From the NCBI GenBank assembly GCA_004352715.1, contig SCFE01000103.1, positions 1,219,238 through 1,283,237 of the forward strand: a stretch of 64,000 nt of DNA, read 5' to 3'. A program made the position numbers and the translations under genes. The notes below the pieces were generated by a model that saw nothing but the letters and a program-made list of their open reading frames with translations, was not told the DNA's origin and did not search any database. Of the stretch, positions 48,799-62,057 are shown in pieces. Positions within the stretch are counted from its first letter, which is position 1, and every line of letters begins with the position of its first letter. This DNA comes from Hofstenia miamia. Taxonomy: Eukaryota; Xenacoelomorpha; Acoela.

Positions 48799-49678
48799 CT
48801 CAGGATAATGGTACAAAATCTTGATTATTGACGTTGTCATGGTGCTGCAGCACAAGTTCCTCAGTCAATGCTTGACAATAAAAACAGATTTTCACTGAAA
48901 CTCATGTCTGTTGAACTTACAGCTCACAAGAGCACACCATAACCAAGGTAATGCAATAACTTTATTTGTTTGTTGTGACACGTGTCATAGAGACTCATCA
49001 TATCCAAGGATTTAGTATTCACCATTTAAATATTCTTGTGCTTGTTGTTGAACAGTATTTGTCAATATTGATCCATACGTAATTGAATTCATTGTTTTTT
49101 TAAATGAAACTATCCGCTTGCCCATTGACACAGATTTTAAATGGTTCATCGTAATTCCAGCAACTTCAAAACGACATTAATCAGTGAAAACCATGTAAAG
49201 GACATTAATCAATTTTACATAACATCCAATGCAATTAAATTAAGATGGCTAGTTTTTTACAGTCATCAACCATCCAATTTTTATGTTCCATTGCCCAATT
49301 AAGTCGAAGCTTTTTCATTTTATCAACCAACAATTGCTATTTAAAGGGTTTTAAACCCTTTGTTTTATTTCAATGAAATAGCTGTTAACTGCTCTATCAC
49401 TAATTTTTACTCCACCATCACAAAGCTCACGTTTTATTTCAAAAAGGTGTTCTATTTTAACATTCTCAGTAATGCTTCATTTGATCTTTTTACCATTTGT
49501 TTCTCTTTTCCACACTTCCATTTTCTGCTTGAAGAGTATAACCCATTTGTTTTTTTAATTTCTTTATTTTAATACTAACAGTGTTTTGATGAAATTTAAC
49601 AATAACTGCAATGTCCCTCTGTGACATAGACGTGTGCTCTGCAAGTGTAACAATTTTGCTTTGTGTACACATTGTCAC
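48799..49678 (-). pseudogene. Tc1-like transposase pseudogene (copy 2)
   Basis: Identical to 25540-26419: the same helix-turn-helix segment, the same HKNW block, and the same stop replacing the Glu after the first catalytic Asp. Sharing every lesion shows that decay came before the duplication. Confidence 0.65.
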
Positions 49679-49926
49679 ATCTATTAGTTTAAAACAACAA
49701 AACTATAATTCAATTATATTTACCATGTTACATTTGGAAACATACGTTAAAATTAAATGAAACGATATTATACTAAAAAATTACTATTAAACCATGATAC
49801 ATTAGCCAAACACTAAATGATCAATACATTCATGATTCACAATCTTCTATATATATATATATATATATATATTTGCATATATATGGACAGTAATGGGTGC
49901 CAGACATTCTGATATAAAGATATCAT

Positions 49927-49950
49927 TATAATAATAATAATAATAATATA

Positions 49951-49991
<41 letters not shown>
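49927..49991. repeat. (TAA)n microsatellite
   Basis: Copy-2 counterpart of 26668-26732, of equal length. Confidence 0.9.
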
Positions 49992-49993
<2 letters not shown>

Positions 49994-52900
49994 GCAATAA
50001 TAATATTAATACTAACAAGAATATAAAATAATAAAATAATAATAACAAATTATGCTGCTGCTAATTAGTTTTCAGAAATTCACTTTGTCGATATTATGTC
50101 AGTTAAAAATAGATTATCTATCTCTGACCTTCCGTACGGTCTGATAGTTTTTTTAAGAAATCGAAAATGGGAAGTACTAATGAAACGTGGTCTTTGAACT
50201 GCTATTGTCTCTTCCACTTATAATATTTACTTACAATTGATAAGCATCACTTGCATAATTAAGACTAAAATATAGTTAATTTTGGAGAAAGTGGCTATTT
50301 CAACATCGTACTAATTCGTATTAGGAGCATAAAAATACAGTTAAAATAAAGAAAGGTTTTTATTTGGCTAAGACACAATGATTTGTAAAACTGAAAATAA
50401 AGTAAGAGATATGGACTTCTAGACGTCATTAAAATAAGAAATCTAGCACAGTGAATAAAGTATGTAAATGACAAGAAAAAAGTCGAGCAGATTGTATTTG
50501 CAAATCTTGTTAAGTCGAAATGCTAAAATAAAGTTTTAAAGAGAAAACAAGCATCTTAGTTGGAACAGCAATAATGCGGTTATTAATGCGAGACGAATGA
50601 TAAATAAAAAAAACTAGCATTGCGCAGAAATAGATTAGATGATCTTTGCATATTTTATGTATTAGGAAAAAATACTTTTATCCTCTTAGGGAGTAATATA
50701 TAGAATGTTTGACATGTGTGATTAAGAAGAACTAATTTGCTAAGTTAGGCATTTAACCAGTCCCTCCATTTTGCAATATTGAAAGTAGAAGTGAAGACCA
50801 GAGAAAAAGTTTTTGGTATCTGCTTGATGTGATTCCCGAAGTGACAAGTAATTTATTAAAGAAGTTATTTAGAAGTGTAAATGAACAAATCTTTCAATAA
50901 CAAAGATATATAGCATTAATATATCATTCAAATCTCACAAATATAAAAACAATTTATTTGAATAATTATATAAAAACCATAAGAAGGTAATATACTCGAA
51001 TTTTGATCTTTTAAATAATAATGAATCTGATGGAATTACTTAAGCGTTAATATTTTATGCAAGTCGCAAAATAATGATGCATCTCAGGAATTATATTTAA
51101 TCAAAAGTATTTTTTAAATTGCATGTTATTTACCTGTAATTTATCACAAATCATTTCCATTCTCAGAAATGCGTCAAAAAATATCCACAATTTTAAAATT
51201 TGGAGAATTTTTATATGAAATAATCATAATGTCAGTTTCTATAATTAACTCTAAATAAATTGATAATGGGGATTGCTATTCGTTTCAAGGTTAGCACTGA
51301 ACCGTTAGTGTTTAATGTCATTTATGTAAAGCTAGAATATTTGCCACTCCAAGAAAAGCATAACAATAAAAATTATTATCCATCATTTCTTCCTGATTTC
51401 GTAAAATGCCTTCAATCTCCAATGTTATGCTGAGATACGACTGAATATTTGCGAGCACTCAACTTGAATATTGCAATGGAAATTTGATTAAGCAAACCAA
51501 TGTATGAAATGTGAAAGCCAATATTCTTTTATGCAGTCAAATTCTGTTTTACTTAGGCTGTGAAAATAGACGTTATATAATATATTCATATAGAGTTAGA
51601 AGATTATATATCAGTGGGTATTGGCCAATAACAATTAAGCTAAGAAAAAATTTCCGGATTTACAATTTCAATTAATTACTCCATGATTAGTATTATTAAC
51701 ATAAATGAAGATGAAAAAGTGAGAATAGAAACAGCTAGTTATCGGAAACACAACAAATTATCTCATTGCTACTAGGATAACACTACATTACATTTATATA
51801 AAAAAGTTGCGAATGGAGATAATTTTAGATAATTTGAGACCATTAGTCTTGCAATTATAAATATATTTTAATATATAACTACGACTACAAACGTTTCTAT
51901 TAATTTTCTAGTTCGCATTCTGTAAAATGGTGGATCTAGTGGGGATTCTATGCTAAAAGTTCACTAGAACAAAAAATAGTACAGTAGAATTTATAGTCTA
52001 TTTATGATTCTCTGTCCTCTCACCAGGTTTCAGGCAATACAGGAAAGTCAATATTTCTACGGGAAGAACCACATTACTGGTAGCTATGACAAATTTGAAT
52101 TTATATTGCTAATATATTATACGTGATAAACTAAAAGTTCTGTAAAATCACCATTCAGTATTTAGTTTGATTAATATTGGATATTTTAGTACGGTACAGA
52201 AATTTATAAAAATTCTTCAAAAATTATAAATGCTTAAAAATTACATTTTGCCATTAAACTTTGGCTATGTTTACGAAACAAATTTCAAATATAATAGTAT
52301 TAGCCACTTACCAAATTGTCTTTTAAGAACCATCTATCAGTTTAATCAAGTCACTTATTATAGGTTATGCTATTTCAAAAGAATGTCATCATATTTTTTA
52401 TATTACAGAGTACTTGCATTTATATTTTAATGTTCAACACAGATTTACAATTTCATAACCTACATAATTATATAAATATAAAATATGCTTCATTAGGCAA
52501 ATTAACACGTTTGTAACGAATTCAAAGAACCTCTAACATACAACAAAAGTAGCAAGTCTGCACAGCATATCATAGAGGATGTCAAAATGGTAATAAAAAG
52601 GGTAAAAAGTCTATGATGAATCACAATTTAATCAATTCTAGAATTGGATATATTTTTGATAAAAATCGAATTAAAATATTGCAGCAACCCCATAAAAAAT
52701 TCTTGGATCCCCTCTGCGTAGGATATTGATAAATGACATTAAAGAAGAATTATTTTTATGCTTTAAGGAATTGAAGTTATCATGATTATTATTTCAGATT
52801 TTACATTTTCAATAGTCTAGAGACTAATCATTCACGAAGTGAAATTTCATGATGCCTTTTAAAACTTAATTGAAGAAAAGTATCTTTTCTTTTACTAGTT

Positions 52901-54864
52901 TGTGAGCGTTTATATATTTTAGGAAAGCATGAAATTTTTTGCAAAATTCGTGGGTAAATTAGGGTTAAAACGCACAAAATCAATTTTTGTTGTTTCTAAA
53001 ATGTGTTATCATGGTTGAAGTATTTTCAAAAATAACATCAAAAATTGTTTTGTTTGCTAATTTCTAAATGGAGAAAAAACATTAAAATAATTTACAAATT
53101 TCTGTTACTTCCAGTAGATGGCATTGTAAACATCTGTAGAATAATTATTTGATCTATTTTTCATGCAATAGAATTCGAACTTGATCAGGAAAGTAGACTT
53201 GGAAATAAATTATTATTATCCGCTTAATTTTCCAATGACTACACCAAATTTGGATTGCATACATTACATATTAATGTAAATCATGTAATATGATTCTTAA
53301 TATCTCTAGGTTCATATGTTTCATAGCTATTCCAAATGGAAATTAGCAATAGAAAATGAAGTATATAATATTATTAGTTCAGAAAATTCCACATAACAAA
53401 TATTGATTTATAATATTAAAAAATGATGTTGTTAAATAGTGATGAATTATCATGTTAATTTGATTTTATTTAGAGAATTTCAAATCTATTACAACAGAAT
53501 TTTTTTTCCAAATATCTAACAATGCATCCCACAATATGACATTATAAGGATAAGCGTATCAAAAATATTTATTAAAATAATAGTAATAATAATAATGATA
53601 AGGATCATCAACTTTATTCAAGCATAAAGTTATAAACAATTTAAAAAATAAATAGTTACAAATCACATTCATTTACTACAAAGTCCAGTTTTACCAAGTA
53701 CGTAATTTTTTGGAAGACTAGTTTATATAATATATTTATAATAATATTAATAATAATAGTAATAAAAATAATCAATATATGATTTCAATTTTACACTGTT
53801 TCAATTAGATACTTTAACATTAAGCTTAGAAATGTTAAGATCCAACTCCAAATAATGGATTTTGAGCCTAAAAATTAAATGTCGTTTCTTGCCATTAGAT
53901 AATGCACCTCTTGGTTGCAACTGTAAGATCTGTACATGAATGTATAAAAAATATTCACTTTTCAGAATCTTCAACAATTGCCTATATCTTATCAATATTT
54001 GTTACCAAATTGATTCAAAATAATTCTTGAGAATTTGAGAATGTTCTAGAAAACGAAGGGGACATATTATACAATTTAAAAACCCCCAATTTGTAAACGT
54101 CACTTAGAAAATTTGAGTTGATGGACACAATGTGACTCAATCAATCAAAACGAATGCAATTTTATTGTAATTATCGAAAGGCATTATTTCCCGAATCAAA
54201 CAATTGTAAATCAACAAAGAATAAAATTTGAATAATAGATGTCATGCTATACGCATCTTTTAAAATCGCCTAAAGATAGAATGCGTGCTAAAAATACTCT
54301 CTACTTCTAAATCATTAATTAATTTGAAACAAAAAAGTTTTTATTGATTTATGATCAGTAACTTTGAGCCATTGTAAATTTTAGGACTTAAATTATTAAA
54401 TTAATGTATATTTTCTTGGAAAATATGAAAGATTATCATATTATCTATTAGAAATATAATGATAAAATTGGGATAATTTTAGTTAATGATCCATGGTAAG
54501 CGTTAAGTGGGCCTAAGAAAATTGATGTCGATTCAAAAACTTCAGACATCAAAAAACTTGTTAATAAAAATAACTGGTAAATAAAAATGAGCTGGACAGC
54601 CATAGAATTTTTCAAACAAAAAAATTAATGAAATTTTGATGAAAATAAACGTTTTTGAAAATGCAATCTTTAGTTGCGGCTCTAATCGAGAGAAAAGTTC
54701 AAACCCGATTCTAACTATATTGATCAGAATTCAATCGTTTGGATATATGGAGCTACGTGTTGATTTTGATATTTTCATTTAGAAGTAAATAATAATAAAC
54801 AATATAATAATAATAATAATAGCAATTTAACATTATATATATTTTATTATGAATATATTATTAA
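49992..54864. other. Unrecognised A+T-rich DNA inside duplicated block copy 2
   Basis: Same as 26733-31605; no gene was recognised. Confidence 0.5.
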
Positions 54865-55451
54865 CCTTGCCAAATGGGATCGGACACGCAAAACTGAACC
54901 GTCAATCGAAACCGAATGTTTCTTTTATAGTTTTTGTATGAGTGTTTCTTAACCATTGTCAGATTGGTCAATTCAAGGCTATTCCGACGCTATCTTTGGA
55001 TTTTATCAGTTGACAATAATGGACGAGATACAGTTTGTCAAACATGAGCTCTCCCCTGCTGAAAAAATTCTAATTGTGCGAATTAATCAGTATTTCATTA
55101 AAGAAAAGAAAAACGTGAAGGAAGGGCAGGATCTCAAATACCAGTACGGAAGCATGTAGCTGAAGCACTAGGCTTCTCAACAAATACTACTGCTAGGACT
55201 ATTGCTCAGTGGAACAAGAATAAGGATATATCAATTTCAGATGAACCGGTCGTCAGAGGGAAACCCCCTGTATGCTACTCTGCTACTCTAACTACCTTTC
55301 TACGCCAAACTTTAAAGGCATTATTCGAAAAATTCAATGCTTATCGCTTCTAAATTAAATGTAGTTTCTAAAATATATGGATGGTTCAGCAAATTCGAAA
55401 TTTTGAACTTTTGACAACTGTTTAACCGGTGTCAGATCCCAAATGGCAAGG
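54865..55451 (+). mobile_element. Internally deleted IS630-Tc1-mariner-type element (copy 2)
   Basis: Identical to 31606-32192, with the same inverted repeats, frameshift and missing catalytic domain. Confidence 0.7.
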
Positions 55452-55550
55452 ACAATAATAATAATATTAATAATATTAAGAATAATAAGAGAAAACAGCA
55501 AATTTATTGCTGAAAAAAAATAACAAAGGAGATACTACAAACTAAAATAT

Positions 55551-56567
55551 ACATATATATATATATANNNNNNNNNNNNNNNNNNNNNNNNNNNNNNNNN
55601 NNNNNNNNNNNNNNNNNNNNNNNNNNNNNNNNNNNNNNNNNNNNNNNNNNNNNNNNNNNNNNNNNNNNNNNNNNNNNNNNNNNNNNNNNNNNNNNNNNNN
55701 NNNNNNNNNNNNNNNNNNNNNNNNNNNNNNNNNNNNNNNNNNNNNNNNNNNNNNNNNNNNNNNNNNNNNNNNNNNNNNNNNNNNNNNNNNNNNNNNNNNN
55801 NNNNNNNNNNNNNNNNNNNNNNNNNNNNNNNNNNNNNNNNNNNNNNNNNNNNNNNNNNNNNNNNNNNNNNNNNNNNNNNNNNNNNNNNNNNNNNNNNNNN
55901 NNNNNNNNNNNNNNNNNNNNNNNNNNNNNNNNNNNNNNNNNNNNNNNNNNNNNNNNNNNNNNNNNNNNNNNNNNNNNNNNNNNNNNNNNNNNNNNNNNNN
56001 NNNNNNNNNNNNNNNNNNNNNNNNNNNNNNNNNNNNNNNNNNNNNNNNNNNNNNNNNNNNNNNNNNNNNNNNNNNNNNNNNNNNNNNNNNNNNNNNNNNN
56101 NNNNNNNNNNNNNNNNNNNNNNNNNNNNNNNNNNNNNNNNNNNNNNNNNNNNNNNNNNNNNNNNNNNNNNNNNNNNNNNNNNNNNNNNNNNNNNNNNNNN
56201 NNNNNNNNNNNNNNNNNNNNNNNNNNNNNNNNNNNNNNNNNNNNNNNNNNNNNNNNNNNNNNNNNNNNNNNNNNNNNNNNNNNNNNNNNNNNNNNNNNNN
56301 NNNNNNNNNNNNNNNNNNNNNNNNNNNNNNNNNNNNNNNNNNNNNNNNNNNNNNNNNNNNNNNNNNNNNNNNNNNNNNNNNNNNNNNNNNNNNNNNNNNN
56401 NNNNNNNNNNNNNNNNNNNNNNNNNNNNNNNNNNNNNNNNNNNNNNNNNNNNNNNNNNNNNNNNNNNNNNNNNNNNNNNNNNNNNNNNNNNNNNNNNNNN
56501 NNNNNNNNNNNNNNNNNNNNNNNNNNNNNNNNNNNNNNNNNNNNNNNNNNNNNNNNNNNNNNNNNNN
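55551..56567. other. (TA)n and 1000-N gap
   Basis: Gap 55568-56567 is exactly 1000 N, entered through (TA)n from copy 2 and left directly into a (TAA)n run. Confidence 0.95.
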
Positions 56568-56590
56568 TAATAATAATAATAATAATAATA
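56568..56590. repeat. (TAA)n directly abutting a retrotransposon
   Basis: A (TAA)n run starts at the gap edge and changes without spacer into reverse-transcriptase-like sequence. It may be the insertion target or a copy of a (TAA)n tail. Confidence 0.85.
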
Positions 56591-57700
56591 GCACCACTAC
56601 TGTTTTTACCTAGCTTAATCCCAATCACAGAGAGGTTAAAGGAGACAGGCAAAAGGTATACGTTGGAGAAGTATATTAGAGCCGTGAGTCAACTATGGTA
56701 AATTGACGACCTGAAGATGTATGCTAATTTAAAGAGGGAGTTGCAGAAGCAAATGGAAACATTGGAGATGGAAGTAGAGAGTCTGGGTTAGAGTTTGGAT
56801 TAGGAAAGTATGCGGCAGTGACAATGACTAGAGGCAAGTTTATAGGCGAAGGTGAGCAGTGGGGATAAGATTGAGGAAGTCAATGTGGGGTACAAGTACT
56901 TAGGAGTGATAGGAAAAGATAGAACAGGTCATGAGGAATGTAGAATAGGTTAAGAAAAGAACATACGAGCTGAATAAGGAAAGTACTATATAAGTCAGCA
57001 CTGAATTGGAAGAAATGCATAAAGGCAATTACGTGGGCAATAACAGTGTTGAGATACTATGCAGGAATAGTAAAGTGGAAACAGAATGAGCTGAGGGAGC
57101 TGGACAGGGAGATCAGGAAGGTACTAACCGCAGAGAGGGCTTCAACTTAAATGGAGATTTTGATAGATTATACATGGCAAGGCATAAATGGGTGAAAGGA
57201 CTGCTAAATGTGGAATAAGTAGAACAACCTAAAGGGTCCCTTCTGGAAATCACTATAGATTTAAGGAAGATAAGAGCAATTACGACAAACTGTATGAAGA
57301 AGCATATAGACAGAAGAGTGGACGTAAGTGATAAGTGTAGGCTATGTAGGAAAGGACTGGAGACATTAGATCATTTGATAGCAGGGTGTGAGATGTTGGC
57401 ACCGAATGAGTATACTTTCAAGCATGACAACGTGAGAAGAATGTTACATTGGAGCTTGAGCAGGCAGCATGAGTTAAAAGCTGGAGACAAGTGGTATGAC
57501 CATAAGCCATAGGGAGTCAAAGAGAACCTGAAAGTTAAGATACTATTGGATTTCAACATACAGACGAGCAAGGTGATAGAAGCAAAGAGGCCACACAAAG
57601 TAGTGGTAGGCAAGTAGAAAATTGGGAATAGTGATAGACATAACAGTAGCAAAGGACAGGAATGTAGAAAGCAATGAAAAAGGGAAGATAGGTGCTCTTC
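56588..57700 (+). pseudogene. Decayed non-LTR retrotransposon with restriction-like endonuclease
   Basis: The plus strand carries, with several frameshifts and stops, the second half of a single-ORF non-LTR element of the R2/R4/NeSL type. In order: PLLFLPSLIP-like RT palm; the catalytic Y-I-D-D site followed by LKMYA, whose Tyr codon is TAA (56699-56701); LEFGLGKYA and TMTRGK; YKYLGVI (near 56890); a Cys-Cys-His-Cys knuckle CRLCRKGLETLDHLIAGC (57336-57392); KAGDKWYDHKP; LLDFNIQTSKVIEAKRPH. Here the endonuclease RPD motif has His for Asp (57594-57596). Then, in another frame, IDITVAKDRNVESNEKGK (about 57632-57690). The longest intact piece is 57294-57512. The element is 5'-truncated at the (TAA)n/gap. 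R4-clade Dong elements insert in (TAA)n, which would fit, but the clade is not proven. Confidence 0.75.
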
Positions 57701-59739
57701 TCAGTTTCAGTTTTTGTAAATTGCTCAGATGTCCAAACCGTGCATATGTGATAACTATAAGAATATAAGTTTTAAATACGTACCAACGAGTGTTGTCATT
57801 CATAAATCTACTAACAAACATAAGTGAGTTAGTAGTGAAGTATGATTTCTTCAGAATTTTTCCTGTATGTTTCTCAAATGATAATTCGTTATCAGTGATA
57901 ACATCCAGATATTGACTTAGAAATTGACTAGTTCAATCTGTTGTTATTATAAAATGGCATAATCAGGCTTTGATTGAACCGCGAAGATTCATAATGTCAA
58001 ACCCAAAAATTAAAGTTTAGAATTAAAAGCATAATTTCAAATAAAGCTTATATTTGTTTGAAGAAAACTTGGTGTCATTTTGGACTTCGATATTAACATT
58101 CTACATAAAATATATTCCTGACATATATAGCATGTATGAAAAATTCTTATCCAAAAATTGAATTCTAGAAAATATTCTCTGTAATTCTCCCATGCCATTA
58201 TCAATAATATTTGCATGAATTCCTATCTCAGGATATTTGCTTTAAGTTATAGCTAAGATGAATTTTTCCACAAATACATAATTGTCAAACAACTAATATA
58301 GAGAAATGCAAGAAAGCAGAAACCAATTCTTTACAATGATTTACTTCATTATTAACAATTTTTCAAGATCTTAAAAATCCAAGCTTCTTAGTAGTTTTTG
58401 AACAAATTTTTTTAGAAGCTGGGATCTGGTTATTCAATTAAAACATAGTGTTTTTATAAAATGGATTTGGTAATGCTATATAAATATTCCTACAACAATT
58501 TTATTTATCACTACTACAGTCAGTCTTCTCGCTTCAATGATTTTAGTTTTATGCATATTGAAATCATTTAGTAGTTAGATAAATTTATTTTCTATCATCT
58601 CATAGAATAGGCAATTATTCTGTCTCATAAGTAGCTTATTCTCATTTTTTTGTATGCAAGTGTAAAGCTTAATTCTAATAAAATATAGATATTGCAATTT
58701 TTTTAATGTAATAATAAATATTTATAGCTTCCTCAACGATTAATATATATATATAGCTTTTCTTAGAGTCCTCTTGAATTTCATCCCAATCTTGTTTTCA
58801 AGTTTTTGATACAATGTCTGTCTTCATTAACTCCTCCATTCAAATTTAATTCTTATAAGAATGACTGTTGAAACTTACATATTCAAAGCTCTAACCATGA
58901 TCCTACTTTGTCTGATTCGAATGTCTTAATTTGCTCTACAGAATTTTTTTAAATAGAATCCATGCCGCTGGCTTCACCATTTCAATCATTGGAACAAAAC
59001 TCACTATAACAATAATACTACACATAAGCCTAATTTATCTCAACCTGCAATTAAATTCTCTAGAAATTTCATCCAAATTCTTCTAATAAATATTAAAATA
59101 ATTTAGCAATATTTCTTCAACAATGCATTAAAAAATTGGTGAAAAAAGCAAAATCAATAATAATGTTTTGAACATAACATTTTTTTGAATAGAATTAAAT
59201 TATTTGCATCGTAATTTGTATGCTTAATACATTTAGACTTGGTCTATTTTTGATGCTGTTTACACCTCCCACTCACAGGCAGTGTTCAAATTTTCGAAAT
59301 CAATTTTAATTCATATTTTTTTCAGTATTGTTTTTCAAACATAGAAACATCAATGTATTTCTAGCATAAATTTTAAATACTAAGAGTTCAAAATTTGTCT
59401 ATAAATATTAATAGCGTTTTAATTTAGAACCAAGGTCTCTTATTTGAACATTTATTTCACATAGTCCACTTCATTTATTGAAATTCTTTGTAGAAATTCT
59501 AAATGATTGATTTTAATTGCAAACGGTTTGTATTTTAGGAAATTTTGCTAATATTGTGAAGCAGTTCTTTAGCCAAATGCAAGATATTTTACATTCTTTC
59601 TTCAGGTTTATTTATTGGAACAAAAAATCCAACAACATCAAATTTTATATCATAGTATAAATGCAATTACGAAATTAACATATTTTTTGATTATGTAACT
59701 TTTGAAATTACGTCGTTTTGGCTCTTAGTCTTTTAATCA
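57701..59739. other. Noncoding A+T-rich DNA
   Basis: No gene was recognised. A short (TA)n lies at about 58743-58755. The first 150 bases could be the retrotransposon 3' UTR, but no tail was identified. Confidence 0.5.
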
Positions 59740-59896
59740 TATATATATATATANNNNNNNNNNNNNNNNNNNNNNNNNNNNNNNNNNNNNNNNNNNNNNN
59801 NNNNNNNNNNNNNNNNNNNNNNNNNNNNNNNNNNNNNNNNNNNNNNNNNNNNNNNNNNNNNNNNNNNNNNNNNNNNNNNNNNNNNNNNNNNNNNNN

Positions 59897-59926
<30 letters not shown>
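59740..59926. other. (TA)n with 143-N gap
   Basis: (TA)n on both sides of gap 59754-59896. Confidence 0.95.
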
Positions 59927-59929
<3 letters not shown>

Positions 59930-62021
59930 TTATATTGAAAATATAATGTAGAAGAAACTAGCGCAATAGTATTATGCATTATGAGCAAGCTGACACACGC
60001 ATTCATTGATGCCAGGGAATTTATTCATTCATTGCTTAAAATGCAGTTATATTCTTTTAAGCAGTCTTAATTTAACTAATTATTAATATTTCGCATACAT
60101 TATTCCTATATATATATATATATATATATAATTATTTATATAATTATTTATTGGTCAATCGTAGTCAACAAAAAGTAGGTTAGACTAGAAAATAGTTTAT
60201 TAAATATTGTGCTTACTTAATCAATTGTAAAATTTCAAAATATTTGAAAATCATTGGGAAATATTTGCCAAATATTTGGCAAACGTCTATTTCAAAAACT
60301 TATGTATTTTTATCCAAATATTTAGAAATTATTTGCCAAGATTCACAAACTTATATCCTAGGGTAGTTATATTTTTAAAGTATAAATTTCTTAACACCTA
60401 TTCTATTATTATCCATAAAAGGCTAAAAAGAACTGACGCTTGTAATATTTTCAAATGCGTGTTTTCCTTCTTCTGAAAATTCAAAGGCATTCAAGTTGGG
60501 GTTTGATGTAGGGATAGCGTTATCAGTATTTAGTTCATGTGAAAATACAATCCAAATCTAAGATTAAAAAATTGAAAATGCAGAATAAATTGGCGCTTGA
60601 ATGAAACTCTTAAATGCTTGAATATCATTCCCATTATATTTCGAGAAGCAAATTTTGTGAAATGTATATTTTCACGTTCAATTAATAAATTCCAGAATTT
60701 TATAATATGGTCATGAAATCCAAAATATTAATTGATATTTTAAATCATTTTTATACTAATAAATATATAAAATGCAGAAATTTTGTTGTATTCTGTCGAG
60801 GGTGTATATGTATATACCATTGTTTGTTTCCTCTTAATGATCTTATACTCTACCACTTCCTGGATTTAGCAAACATTATATTTGCTTCTTCTGACGATAT
60901 TGGTTTGTCAGTTATTGTCTCTTTAAACTTAACTGAAAACTAACTGAGGGATTTTTTACAATTCCTAAAGAAGATGATTATTAGTGTCGCCAACAGATAA
61001 ATAATATTCTGAGGTCGAATCAATAACTTACAATATAATTTCAGCAAGTTTGTTAAAATAGGTTTTTTTTCAAACGTTGCTGTCAGATACATTTTAATCT
61101 ACATTAGATGGTTGAGATAGCGCTTTCCATTATATAAAGCGATTTCTTCAAATAATTAACGTAACGAGACAAGCAATTGAAGGTCAATGACGTACAATGA
61201 TTTATTTTCTTCTTTGATATTCAAATTAGGGAACGATTTTCAAACAAATAAGTAATAATTTCTCAGATTAATTCAACTACAATCTTTGAATTATCACGCA
61301 AATCTTTGAAAAATTGCAACAAATCAAACATTAGGCATGTGTATCCCAAGAACTAAGAATAAAAAATCTAGATAGTTTTCTATATCATTTCTACATCATC
61401 ATCGATGTACATAGCCAGATATATTTATGTTTGAATTAATTCGATTATTTTGCATTTATATATAGCAGAGTATTCACAAAGTTTTTAACCCTAAAATATT
61501 TATTTTTAAGTATCCACTTATTAAATTTTCCTCTTCAACCTACAGGAATAATTTTTGTTAGGAATTTTGAAAATCCATTACTAACTTTTTCTCTTCAAAA
61601 CAATCAACTGCTGAAGCAATTTAATTGTCTCTAGGCAACGCTAGTTGGGATATTCCAGCAGCTGATATGCAGGAATTTTTCATCTTGGCATTGCCAACAG
61701 TGATATTTTCAAGAAATTTAGAGGACTAAGGGAAGTAAACAATAAAGTTGCTTAACAAGCAAAAATTTTGTTTCATTTTTGTCGAAATTTCCAAGTTTCA
61801 TTGAAATCATTATTCAAAGCTTCAAAGAGTTTAACAACATTATTTTTTCCTTTTTACTCATTCACCAATAGAATCTTTACCTCTTTCTGAGTAAAATTTA
61901 ATACACATTTCGTCATTGCTATCAAGTTAAACAGAAGAGTTAATTGATTGCTTGAGATTTGCTCCCGATGAAGTTAAGATTCCCGAATATGTGTTTCATT
62001 TTAATCACAGTTTTCATATTT

Positions 62022-62023
<2 letters not shown>
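59927..62023. other. Noncoding DNA with a perfect 20-bp palindrome
   Basis: No gene was recognised. (TA)n lies at about 60108-60130. A perfect palindrome TTTGCCAAATATTTGGCAAA lies at 60264-60283. Frames at 60276-60476 and 60707-60943 (+) show no family motif. Confidence 0.5.

Positions 62024-62056
<33 letters not shown>

Positions 62057-62057
<1 letters not shown>

Larger units (their letters stand above)
45629..55550. repeat. 9.9-kb duplicated block, copy 2
   Basis: Same sequence as 22370-32291 at a constant offset of 23,259. It is preceded by (TA)n and followed by (TA)n and a 1000-N gap (55568-56567). The outer flanks differ from those of copy 1 on both sides. Confidence 0.9.
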
